Shown here piece after piece: positions 39,607-48,110 of a stretch of DNA of 64,000 bases (the first letter of the stretch is position 1; the number at the start of each line of letters is the position of its first letter). The stretch is taken from assembly GCF_048541825.1 (NCBI RefSeq), contig NZ_CP183332.1:62001-126000 (forward strand), in the 5' to 3' direction. Source of the stretch: Caulobacter sp048541825. GTDB lineage: Bacteria > Pseudomonadota > Alphaproteobacteria > Caulobacterales > Caulobacteraceae. A program made the position numbers and the translations under genes. The notes below the pieces were generated by a model, which did no database searches, had not been told where the DNA came from, and saw only the letters and a program-made list of their open reading frames with translations.

Positions 39607-40521
39607 TCAGGTCGCCGCCGCCACCCCCCGCGTCCGCTTCCAGGCCCCGTAGGCGAACACCGCCACGCCGGCCCAGATAAAGGCGAAGGACAACGCCCGC
39701 ATCGGCGTGACAGCCTCGCCCAGGGCGATTCCGACCCCGAACTGCAGGGTCGGGGCCAGGAACTGCAGGAAGCCCATGGCGCTCAGCGGCATGCGCCGCG
39801 CCGACCAGGCGAACAGGGCCAGCGGCACGACGGTGGCGGGGCCGGCCAGCAGCAGCAAGGTGGTCACGCCCGCCCCGCCGCCGAAGTGGCCGGCGCCGGT
39901 CGATTGCAGGTGCAGCACATAGAAAAGGCCCGGCACGGCCAGATAGGCGCACTCGATGAACAGGCCGGTCTGGGCGTCGGCCTTCACCTGCTTGCGCAGG
40001 ATGGCGTAGGCGCAGAAGCTCAGGGCCAAGCCCAGCGAGATCACCGGCAGATGGCCCAGGGCGGCGGTCTGGATCGCCACGCCCACCACAGCCAGGCCGA
40101 TGGCGATGGCGCCCTCGCGGCTGATCCGTTCACGGAACAGGATGGCGCCCGCCGCCATGTTCATCAGCGGATTGATGTAATAGCCCAGGCTGGCCTCGAT
40201 CACCTGCCCGGCGTTCACCGCGAACACATAGATCGTCCAGTTGATGAAGATGGCCGCTGTCGAGCAGGCCAGGATCAGCAGGGTCTTGGGCTGGCGCAGC
40301 ACCGCCGCCAGCTGGCCCGCCTGCCTGGCCAGCAGCACGGCCATGAAGGCCCAGGGCGCCGCCCACAGGGTACGGTGGGCGATCATCTCCCAGGAGCCGA
40401 CGCCCAGCTTGGCCAACAGGTGGAAATACAGCGGCAGGAAGCCCCACAGCATGTAGCAGCCCACCGCGGCGATCACGGCTGTCCGGGCTTCGTCCGGGGT
40501 CTTGCTCAAGTCCGCCGACAT
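39607..40521 (-). CDS. rarD: EamA-family transporter RarD
   Basis: This 304-residue inner-membrane protein has ten predicted helices and the RarD pattern: YMLWGFLPLYFHLL, EMIAHRTLWAAPWAF, NWTIYVFAVNAGQVIEASLGYYINPL, and PTLQFGVGIAL. E. coli RarD is linked to chloramphenicol sensitivity, but the natural substrate is unknown. It follows asd on the same strand, separated by a terminator. Confidence 0.88.
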   Translation of the reverse strand: MSADLSKTPDEARTAVIAAVGCYMLWGFLPLYFHLLAKLGVGSWEMIAHRTLWAAPWAFMAVLLARQAGQLAAVLRQPKTLLILACSTAAIFINWTIYVFAVNAGQVIEASLGYYINPLMNMAAGAILFRERISREGAIAIGLAVVGVAIQTAALGHLPVISLGLALSFCAYAILRKQVKADAQTGLFIECAYLAVPGLFYVLHLQSTGAGHFGGGAGVTTLLLLAGPATVVPLALFAWSARRMPLSAMGFLQFLAPTLQFGVGIALGEAVTPMRALSFAFIWAGVAVFAYGAWKRTRGVAAAT

Positions 40522-40540
40522 GGCGCTGGTCCTTCAATCA

Positions 40541-40581
40541 CAAACGAAAAGGGCTCCCGAGACCTTAAGTCCCGGGAGCCC
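40541..40581 (-). terminator. Rho-independent terminator of asd
   Basis: On the reverse strand, GGGCTCCCG, a 13-base loop, CGGGAGCCC, then TTTTCGTTTG. Confidence 0.9.
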
Positions 40582-40615
40582 CTAAATCCGCCACCCGCCT
40601 GTTGCGGAAGGGGGT

Positions 40616-41644
40616 TCAGGCCGGGGTTTTCTGCTTGATCAGACCCTTGTCGTGCAGAAGCTGCGCGATCTGCACGGCGTTCAGCGCGGCGCCCTTGCGC
40701 AGGTTGTCGGCCACGCACCACAGCACGATGCCGTTCTCGACGGTGGGATCGGTGCGGATGCGCGAGACATAGACCGGGAACTCGCCGGCGCATTCCTTGG
40801 GCGTCATGTAGCCGCCGTCTTCGCGCTTATCGATGACTTCCACGCCGTCGGCGTCGCGCAGGATCTCGCGGACATCGTCCTCGTCCAGCGGGGTTTCAAA
40901 CTCGATATTGATCGCTTCGGCGTGACCCACCATGACCGGCACGCGCACGCAGGTGGCGACCAGCTTGATCGACGGATCCAGGATCTTCTTGGTCTCCGCC
41001 ATCATCTTCCACTCTTCCTTCGTGAAGCCGTCCTCCATGAAGCTGTCGATGTGGGGGATCACGTTGAAGGCGATCTGCTTGGTGAACTTCTTGGGCGGCG
41101 GCGCGCCCAGGACGAACACGCCCTTGGTCTGCTCCCACAGCTCGTCCATGCCTTCCTTGCCCGCGCCCGACACCGACTGGTAGGTCGAGACGACGACGCG
41201 CCGGATCTTGGCTTCGGCGTGCAGGGGGGCCAGCACCACCACCAACTGCGCGGTCGAGCAGTTGGGGTTGGCGATGATGTTCTTGGGCATCTTCAGAACG
41301 GCGTCCGGGTTCACTTCCGGCACCACCAGCGGCACGTCCGGATCCATCCGGAAGTGGCTGGAATTGTCGATCACGATCGGACCGGCCGCGCCGATCTTCT
41401 CGCCCCATTCCTTGGAGATGGCGCCGCCGGCGCTCATCAGCACGATGTCGACCGTGCTGAAGTCGAACTGGGCCAGATCCTCGCACTTGAGGATCTGATT
41501 GCCGAACGAGACCTCGACGCCAATGGATTTGCGGCTGGCGATGGCGTGCATTTTATCGACGGGGAATTTCACTTCCTCGAGGATATTGAACATCTCACGG
41601 CCAACATTGCCCGTGGCGCCGACCACGGCGACCCGGTAACCCAT
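40616..41644 (-). CDS. asd: Aspartate-semialdehyde dehydrogenase
   Basis: This 342-residue enzyme reduces aspartyl phosphate to the semialdehyde on the route to lysine, diaminopimelate, methionine and threonine. VVGATGNVGREM binds NADP, the active-site cysteine is C129 in ANPNCSTAQ, and STYQSVSGAGKEG and the histidine in GHAEAINIEFE follow. The ATG at 41644 gives the usual MGYRVAVVGATG start; an in-frame extension upstream is not conserved. Confidence 0.97.
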   Translation of the reverse strand: MGYRVAVVGATGNVGREMFNILEEVKFPVDKMHAIASRKSIGVEVSFGNQILKCEDLAQFDFSTVDIVLMSAGGAISKEWGEKIGAAGPIVIDNSSHFRMDPDVPLVVPEVNPDAVLKMPKNIIANPNCSTAQLVVVLAPLHAEAKIRRVVVSTYQSVSGAGKEGMDELWEQTKGVFVLGAPPPKKFTKQIAFNVIPHIDSFMEDGFTKEEWKMMAETKKILDPSIKLVATCVRVPVMVGHAEAINIEFETPLDEDDVREILRDADGVEVIDKREDGGYMTPKECAGEFPVYVSRIRTDPTVENGIVLWCVADNLRKGAALNAVQIAQLLHDKGLIKQKTPA

Positions 41645-41814
41645 AGCGGTCTCCAATCTGACTTTTCCGCCCTGAAACGACGGGAAGCGACCCGTTACGC
41701 CCCGGGGGGGCGATAGGCAAGGCAAGGGTTTCTCTCAGGCCCGATAGAAGCTGGCCCATGCGGCACTTTTTCACCCCTGGCCTGTGTCGGACCCGTTCCG
41801 CGCCGGCGTGTCCG

Positions 41815-43434
41815 TCATCCGATCAGATGCTCGCGCCACGCTGCGCGCAGCACCTTCTTGTCGATCTTGCCCGTCGCCGTCAGCGGCACAGCCGCGAAGA
41901 CCACGTCGTCGGGCGTCCACCATTTGACGATGCGCGGGGCGAGATAGTCCAGCACCTCGAGCTTGGTCACGCTGGCCCCGTCATGCAGCTCGATCACCAG
42001 CAGCGGCCGCTCTTCCCACTTGGGATGCGGCACGCCGATCACGGCGGCCACTTTCACGCCGGGGCAGCCGACGGCCACGTTCTCGAGATCGATCGAGCTG
42101 ATCCATTCGCCGCCCGACTTGATCACGTCCTTCTGGCGGTCGGTGATGCGCATGAAGCCGTGCTGGTCGAGGGTGGCGATGTCGCCGGTGTCGAACCAGC
42201 CGTCGTCCTGGGCCACATCGGCGTCCTGACGGAAATAGCGCTTCACCACCCAGGGGCCCCGCACCTTCAGCGCGCCCGAGGTCTCGCCGTCCCAGGGGGC
42301 GTCGGAGCCATCATCGGCCTCGACCTTCAGCTCGATGCCGAACTGCAGCCGGCCCTGGCGGGTCCAGATGGCTTCGTCCATGGCCTCTTCGCCCAGGGCG
42401 GCCAGCGAGGGCGTGGGTGTCGCGACGACCCCGATCGGGCAGGTCTCGGTCATGCCCCAGATCTGCAGCACCGAGACGCCGTAGAGCCGCTTGAAGGTCT
42501 CGGCCATGGCCCGCGGGACCGCGCTGCCGCCGATGACGACCCGCTTGAGGCCGTCCGGCCGCTGGCCGGTCTGTTCGAGCCAGGCCAGGTACATCGTCCA
42601 GATGGTCGGTACGCCGCCGGTGAAGGTGACGCCCTCGCCCTCGATCAGGGCGTGGAGCGAGGCCCCGTCCATCTTGTCGCCCGGCAAAACCAGCTTGGTC
42701 CCGCAGATCGGGGCGCTGAACGGCAGGCCCCAGGCGGTGGCGTGATAGAGGCTGGAACAGGGCATCACCACATCGAAGGCGGTGAACCCAAAAGCGCTGT
42801 TGAGGCCTCCGGCCATGGCGTGCAGCACCACGGCGCGATGCGAATACAGCACCCCCTTGGGATCGCCGGTCGTGCCCGAGGTGTAACAGAGGAAGGCCCC
42901 GGCGTTCTCGTCGAAGCTGGGCCAGGCGATCGTGTCGGCCTCACCGGCGATCAGGGCCTCGTAGGAGATCGCGCCCACCGGGCCGGGGACCGTCCGCTCG
43001 GGGTCCGACAGCATCACGAAGGTCTTCACCGTGCTCAGTTGCGGCGCGATGCGCTCGACCAGGGCCTGGAAGTTGCGGTCAAAGAACAGCACGCCGCTTT
43101 CCGCGTGATTGATCGTGTAGACGATCTGCTCGTCGAACAGCCGGGGATTGGCGGTGTGCAGCACCGCCCCGATGCCGGGCGCGGCGTAGAACAGCTCCAG
43201 ATGCCGGTGGGTGTTCCACGCCAGGGAGGTCACCCGGTCGCCGGGCTGAACGCCCAGCCGCTTCAGCGCGTGAGCCAACTGGGCGGAGCGGCGGGCCAGG
43301 CCCGCATAGTCATAGCGCCAGACCGGCTCGTCGATCAGCTTGGAGACGATCTCGCGCGCGCCATGGGCCTGCTGCGCATAGGTCAGGATGCCGCTGATCA
43401 TCAGCGGGGTGGTCTGCATCAGGCCCGGTAACAT
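41815..43434 (-). CDS. Acyl-CoA synthetase (AMP-binding, fatty-acid-CoA ligase)
   Basis: This 539-residue ANL-superfamily enzyme has the adenylate loop CYTSGTTGDPKGVLYSHRA, the MTETCPIG motif, the hinge TGDIATLDQHGFMRITDR and the catalytic lysine GKIDKKVLR near the C-terminus. It activates a carboxylic acid as acyl-AMP and transfers it to CoA; the size and sequence fit medium- or long-chain fatty acids. No partner genes fix the chain length. It starts at ATG 43434. Confidence 0.9.
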   Translation of the reverse strand: MLPGLMQTTPLMISGILTYAQQAHGAREIVSKLIDEPVWRYDYAGLARRSAQLAHALKRLGVQPGDRVTSLAWNTHRHLELFYAAPGIGAVLHTANPRLFDEQIVYTINHAESGVLFFDRNFQALVERIAPQLSTVKTFVMLSDPERTVPGPVGAISYEALIAGEADTIAWPSFDENAGAFLCYTSGTTGDPKGVLYSHRAVVLHAMAGGLNSAFGFTAFDVVMPCSSLYHATAWGLPFSAPICGTKLVLPGDKMDGASLHALIEGEGVTFTGGVPTIWTMYLAWLEQTGQRPDGLKRVVIGGSAVPRAMAETFKRLYGVSVLQIWGMTETCPIGVVATPTPSLAALGEEAMDEAIWTRQGRLQFGIELKVEADDGSDAPWDGETSGALKVRGPWVVKRYFRQDADVAQDDGWFDTGDIATLDQHGFMRITDRQKDVIKSGGEWISSIDLENVAVGCPGVKVAAVIGVPHPKWEERPLLVIELHDGASVTKLEVLDYLAPRIVKWWTPDDVVFAAVPLTATGKIDKKVLRAAWREHLIG

Positions 43435-44119
43435 GCGCGGCGCTCCCTTTGATCTGTTGTTGGGATGTGTTGCTGGGATCAGCCTAGGGCGTCGCGCAAG
43501 GTTTGGGGAAGGGGGCGCCGCACGCCGCAGCTCCTGGACCGGCGACTATGGGGACACAGCGCCCTCAATCCCCGTTCTTCTAAAGCGAGACTTCAACCAG
43601 ATCAGCAACTTGCAAAAAACTTGATCGCGCCCGTCAGACGCGCCCAAACCGCCTGCATAATCAATCTCACCTGACAGCACGGGAAGGGCGCACGTACGGC
43701 GGCCGTTGCGGCTGTCAGGGGTGGTCGAGCGGGAAGCGCCCGTCGGCCGTCGTCCAAGGCCCGGCAGGGTCTGGTGGAGCGGATCGGTCCTTGCGGGGGC
43801 CGGACGCGTTGAAGCCGGACCGGGACCGCCGGGAACGCCCTTTGGCGACGCCCGCACGATGCGCAGCAGGCATGGGCTGAAATCGCCCATGCGGTCTGGA
43901 CGGGGTCGCTAACCCCTCCACCCGCCGGAGGCCGAAGGTCGAGAGCGGGTTAAAACCCCGCGCCTCGAAGGCTTCCGTCTGAAGATCACGCGGAGCGTCT
44001 GTCTTCGTCGAAACGGTATTCAACTATCCCATCCTCCGGGCGAGGCCCGGACGCTCCGCGACCCTTCCCACACCTTCAGCGGTCACCGCGTGAAGCGGCG
44101 AAGCCGTCTGCCCGCGCCC
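43435..44119. other. 685-bp region without a confident gene, rich in hairpins
   Basis: Between abgT and the acyl-CoA ligase. Perfect inverted repeats: CCTGACAGC (43670-43678) / GCTGTCAGG (43711-43719); GCATGGGC (43868-43875) / GCCCATGC (43883-43890); GCGGAGCGT (43990-43998) / ACGCTCCGC (44051-44059), enclosing CCGGGC-GAG-GCCCGG. A weak open frame lies at 43715-44023 on the reverse strand. No match to tmRNA, RNase P or 6S could be recognised by eye. Confidence 0.5.
43715..44023 (-). CDS. Doubtful small protein (102 codons), TTG start
   Basis: On the reverse strand a GGAGGAT sequence lies nine bases before a TTG that opens 102 codons. The product is Arg/Pro/Ser-rich with no recognisable domain. 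Its codon use is mixed and the frame spans two perfect hairpins, so the region may be a structured RNA or repeat rather than a gene. Listed because of the ribosome binding site; I would not rely on it. Confidence 0.25.
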   Translation of the reverse strand: MNTVSTKTDAPRDLQTEAFEARGFNPLSTFGLRRVEGLATPSRPHGRFQPMPAAHRAGVAKGRSRRSRSGFNASGPRKDRSAPPDPAGPWTTADGRFPLDHP

Positions 44120-45739
44120 CTACTTCAACAGCCCGCCGGGCGGGGTGTAGTGCACCTGGGCGCCCGGCCCCAGCGGCCAGTCGAAGGCCACCCAGGCCAG
44201 GGTCATGGCGACGCCGGCCACCATGAAGGCCAGGGCGTAGGGCAGCATCAGGGCCAGCAGCGATCCGACCCCCATATTGCTGTCCCAGCGCCGGGTCATG
44301 GCCAGAACCAGCGGGAAATAGCTCATCAGAGGGGTCATCAGATTGGTGAAGCTGTCGCCCATCCGATAGGCGGCGGTGGTCATTTCGGGCGAGATGCCCA
44401 GCAGCATGAACATCGGCACCACCACCGGGGCCAGGGCGCTCCACTTGGCCGAGGCCGAGCCGATGAAGAGGTCCAGCACCGATGAGAAGCCGAGAACACT
44501 GACCAGCAGCATTGGCGCCGGCAGGTTCATGGCCTTCAGGGACTCGGCCCCGTGGATGGCGGCGATGGGGCCCAGCCGCGACCAGTTGAACATCGCCACG
44601 AAATGGGCGGCGAAGAAGGCGAAGACGATATAGGGGGCCACGGAACGGACCCCGTCGGCCATCATGTTAACGACGTCCTTGTCCGAGCGGACCGTGCCGA
44701 ACCCGATGCCGAACGCCACGCCACAGGACAGGAACAGCAGCATGAAGCCGGCGATCAGCGCGCTGTAGAACGGGGTCAGCTGGGCCGGCCCGGTCTTGGT
44801 CTCGTCGATCAGCGGGGTAAAGCCGGGGATCAGGGTCAGGGCGGCAAAGAGGGCCACCACAGCCAGGGCCGCCAGACCCGCCAGCTTCAGGCCTCGCTTC
44901 TCCTGCGGCGTCACCGCCGACTTGGCCAGCTCGGCCTTGAGACCGTCATCAGCCTGTCCGCCCCAGACCCCAAGGCGAGGCTCGATCACCCGGTCGGTCA
45001 GGAACCAGGCGATGGGGGTAAAGACGAAGACGATGGCCAGGATGTACCACCAGTTGCCCAGCGGGTTCATGGTCCAGGTCGGGTCGATGATCCGGGCCGC
45101 TTCCTGGGTGAAGCCAAACAGCACCACATCGAACTGGCCCGGCGTCAGATTGCCGGCAAAGCCACCCGACACGGCCGCAAAACCGGCGGCGATGCCGGCC
45201 AGGGGATGGCGGCCGACGGCGGCGAACAGCAGGCCCGCCAGCGGGATGAACACCACATAGGCGGCGTCCGAGGCGTGGTGCGAGACCATGCCGATCACCA
45301 CCACCAGCGGGGTCAGGATGGCCTTGGGCGCCTCGCGCAGACTGGCCCGGATCAGGGCGCTGAACAGGCCCGAGCGTTCGGCCACCGCCGCCCCCAGGAT
45401 CACCACCAGAACCAGGCCCAGCGGCGCAAAGTTCGTCAGGGTCTTGGGCATTTCGGTGAACAGCCGGGCCAGATTGGCCTCGGAGAACAGGCTGCTGGCC
45501 GCATAGGTCAGGACGCCGTTTTCCAGCTCGCCAAACTGAGGGGCCTCGTCGCCGCCATAGGTGATCGAGGCCGACCAGCCCAGGGCCTGGCCCAGGGCCG
45601 ACAGGGCCATCAGCCCCAGGATCAACCACACGAAGATCATCACGGGCTCGGGCAGCAGATTGCCCAGTCGTTCGACCGCGCCCAGAAAGCCCTTTTGTCG
45701 GGCGTTGGGCGTCGGATCCGAAGTCTGCGTCGCGCTCAT
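44120..45739 (-). CDS. AbgT-family transporter
   Basis: This 539-residue inner-membrane protein has about 11 transmembrane segments. Family marks: GAVERLGNLLPEPVMIFVWLILGL at the N-terminus, the VSHHASDAAYVVFIPLAG segment, and MGDSFTNLMTPLMSYFPLVL in the second hairpin. AbgT imports p-aminobenzoyl-glutamate in E. coli; relatives in Neisseria and Alcanivorax export sulfonamides. The ATG at 45739 is chosen; an upstream in-frame extension lacks conservation. Neighbours give no clue. Confidence 0.9.
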   Translation of the reverse strand: MSATQTSDPTPNARQKGFLGAVERLGNLLPEPVMIFVWLILGLMALSALGQALGWSASITYGGDEAPQFGELENGVLTYAASSLFSEANLARLFTEMPKTLTNFAPLGLVLVVILGAAVAERSGLFSALIRASLREAPKAILTPLVVVIGMVSHHASDAAYVVFIPLAGLLFAAVGRHPLAGIAAGFAAVSGGFAGNLTPGQFDVVLFGFTQEAARIIDPTWTMNPLGNWWYILAIVFVFTPIAWFLTDRVIEPRLGVWGGQADDGLKAELAKSAVTPQEKRGLKLAGLAALAVVALFAALTLIPGFTPLIDETKTGPAQLTPFYSALIAGFMLLFLSCGVAFGIGFGTVRSDKDVVNMMADGVRSVAPYIVFAFFAAHFVAMFNWSRLGPIAAIHGAESLKAMNLPAPMLLVSVLGFSSVLDLFIGSASAKWSALAPVVVPMFMLLGISPEMTTAAYRMGDSFTNLMTPLMSYFPLVLAMTRRWDSNMGVGSLLALMLPYALAFMVAGVAMTLAWVAFDWPLGPGAQVHYTPPGGLLK

Positions 45740-45866
45740 ACAGGTTTGGCCTGACTCTAAGAGACCCCCATCCCTCAAGCTCCACCGCTAAAGGGCTTGG
45801 CGCGCAGCGTAAAGAGCCCGACGGCGCCGGCCCGTCTGTTTGCGCCATTTGCCGCTAAGCGGGGCC

Positions 45867-45898
45867 GGGCGCCTGGCGGGCAAGGCCGCCGGGCGCCC
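45867..45898 (-). terminator. Hairpin downstream of the penicillin-binding protein gene
   Basis: A 13-base stem, GGGCGCCTGGCGG / CCGCCGGGCGCCC, with one wobble and a six-base loop. Located eight bases after the stop on the reverse strand but lacking a T-tract. Confidence 0.4.
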
Positions 45899-45906
45899 AA
45901 GCGCCG

Positions 45907-47868
45907 TCAATAGGGCAGGTTGTCCGCCGCCGGGGTGGTCGACGCCGGGACCTCGGCGCCGGGACCTTCCGGCGGCGCGGACGGATCGATCAGGTCGCCG
46001 ATCAGGTCTTCGCCCACCACCGGTGGCGGTTCGATGACACCGCCCGGGATCGGGGTGGACTTGAGGCGCGGCAGGGCGGCGGCCATGAAGTTGCGCCAGA
46101 TCTCGGCCGGGGCGCCGCCGCCGGTCACCCGCTTCATCGGGGTATTGTCGTCCTTGCCGGTCCAGACGGCGGCGACGAAGCCGCCAGAATAGCCGACGAA
46201 CCAGGCGTCGCGGTAGTCGCTGGTGGTGCCGGTCTTGCCGGCGACATCATAGCTGGCGACCTTGGCGCGGGTCCCGGTGCCGGCGGTCACGACCTGGCGC
46301 ATCATCTGGTTCATGTACTGCAGTCCCGGCGAGCCGATCACGGCCGGACGCGAGGTCTTCTCGACGCCGTGGTCGTACAGCACCTTGCCGCTGGCGGTGC
46401 GGATGCGTTCGATGCCGTAGCCCTTGGCCAGGAAGCCGCCGTTCGAGAACGGGGCATAGGCCTGGGCCATTTCCATCGGCGAGACCTCGACCGCGCCCAG
46501 GGCCATCGACGGATCCAGCTGGATCTTGCTGGTGATGCCCAGGCGACGGGCGGTGTTGGCCACATTGCTGGTGCCGACCTCATTGGCCAGGCGCGCGGCG
46601 ATCGTATTGATCGACTGGGCCAGGGCGGTCTGCAGGGTCATCGGGCCCAGATACTTGTTGGTGTAGTTCTTGGGCTCCCAACTTCCGATTTTCACAGGTT
46701 CGTCGACCACCATGACATTGGGCGTGCGGCCCTGCTCCATCGCCGTCAGATAGACGAACGGCTTGAAGGCGCTGCCGGCCTGGCGGCGGGCGGTGGTGGC
46801 GCGGTCGAACTGGGTTTCCCCATAGTCGGCCCCGCCGACATAGGCGCGGATGCGGCCCTCGCCGTCGATGGCCACCAGGGCCGCCTGCTCGACGCCCTGC
46901 TTGATATGCCCCTCGACGCCCAGCTTGACCGAGCGCTCAGCGGCCACCTGGATCGGCAGGTCCAGGGTGGTTTCGACCACCAGGTCCTCGGTGGGTTCGC
47001 CGACCAGCGAGCGCACCTGACCATCGATATAGTCGGTGAAATACTGGGCCCGTTGGTTGGCCAGGGTGGCCGAGACCTGCACGGGGGTCTTGAAGGCCTC
47101 GTCGCGCTCCTCGGCGGTGATGGCCCTGATGCGCACCATCTCGTCCAGCACGACGGTGGCGCGGCGGGCGGCGCGTTCGCTGGCGCTGACCGGCGAATAG
47201 CGGGCAGGGCCCTTCATCATGCCGGCCAGCAGGGCGCTCTCGCCGATGGTCAGCTGATTGGCGGGCTTGTTGAAATAGCGCTGCGAGGCGGCCTCGATGC
47301 CATAGGCGCCGGCCCCGAAATAGACCCGGTTCATATAGAGGGCCAGGATCTGCTTCTTGCTGAACTTCAGCTCCAGCCAGACGGCCAGGATCAGCTCCTG
47401 GGCCTTGCGGCGATAGTTCTGGGCGGGGCTGAGGAACAGGTTGCGGGCCAGCTGCTGGGTGATGGTCGAGCCGCCGCGCTGGGGGCCGTCATGGGTCATG
47501 TTCCAGGCGACCGAGCGCAGGATGCCCCAGGGGTTGAAGCCGAAGTGGCGATAGAACTGGCGGTCCTCGATGGCCACGAAGGCGGCCGGGACATATTTGG
47601 GCAGGGCGTCGATATCGACCGGCGGCGCGTACTGGCTGCCGCGCACGGCCAGCAGGGCGCCCGAACGATCCAGATAGTTGATCGAGGGCTGGCGTTTGAC
47701 GTCATAGAGCTTGGACGTATCGGGCAGATCGCTGGCGAACACGGCGAAGAAGGCGACGATGAAGATCAGGCCCCAGACGCCGACGACCGTGCCCCAATAG
47801 AGCGCGGCCTGCAGCGGCGTACGTTGGGGCTTCGCCGGTCTGTTCCCGCCGAAGGTGCCGTTGGCCAT
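45907..47868 (-). CDS. Class A penicillin-binding protein (PBP1A family)
   Basis: This 653-residue bifunctional murein synthase has one transmembrane helix (22-46). Glycosyltransferase-51 domain: catalytic Glu101 (IEDRQFYRHFG), GGSTITQQLARNLF and LELKFSKKQILALYMNRVYFG. Transpeptidase domain: S366-A-F-K369, S419-I-N421, K545-TG. It polymerises and crosslinks peptidoglycan at the periplasmic face. The C-terminal 60 residues are Pro/Glu-rich and probably disordered. The ATG at 47868 puts the basic NRPAKPQR stretch before the membrane helix. Caulobacter has several paralogues; I do not assign which. Confidence 0.93.
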   Translation of the reverse strand: MANGTFGGNRPAKPQRTPLQAALYWGTVVGVWGLIFIVAFFAVFASDLPDTSKLYDVKRQPSINYLDRSGALLAVRGSQYAPPVDIDALPKYVPAAFVAIEDRQFYRHFGFNPWGILRSVAWNMTHDGPQRGGSTITQQLARNLFLSPAQNYRRKAQELILAVWLELKFSKKQILALYMNRVYFGAGAYGIEAASQRYFNKPANQLTIGESALLAGMMKGPARYSPVSASERAARRATVVLDEMVRIRAITAEERDEAFKTPVQVSATLANQRAQYFTDYIDGQVRSLVGEPTEDLVVETTLDLPIQVAAERSVKLGVEGHIKQGVEQAALVAIDGEGRIRAYVGGADYGETQFDRATTARRQAGSAFKPFVYLTAMEQGRTPNVMVVDEPVKIGSWEPKNYTNKYLGPMTLQTALAQSINTIAARLANEVGTSNVANTARRLGITSKIQLDPSMALGAVEVSPMEMAQAYAPFSNGGFLAKGYGIERIRTASGKVLYDHGVEKTSRPAVIGSPGLQYMNQMMRQVVTAGTGTRAKVASYDVAGKTGTTSDYRDAWFVGYSGGFVAAVWTGKDDNTPMKRVTGGGAPAEIWRNFMAAALPRLKSTPIPGGVIEPPPVVGEDLIGDLIDPSAPPEGPGAEVPASTTPAADNLPY

Positions 47869-48110
47869 GTCGTCTCTTATCCCACGGTGCGCCAGAAGGG
47901 GTGTGAGGGGGCGCGCGTCAGCGTCCCGTTTAGCCGAAGCCCACAAAACGCGCGACAAGATTGACGAGAGGTAAACGCCGAACGCGGCGCCGTTATGGCG
48001 CGGCGGCGCAGTTGTGGTATTGCCATTTGAAGTTGAGCGACGTGTTCTGAAATCCACCGGCGCGCCAGGAATGCCTTGGCGCTGCGCATCCCCGCTGTCA
48101 CAAGTCCGCC

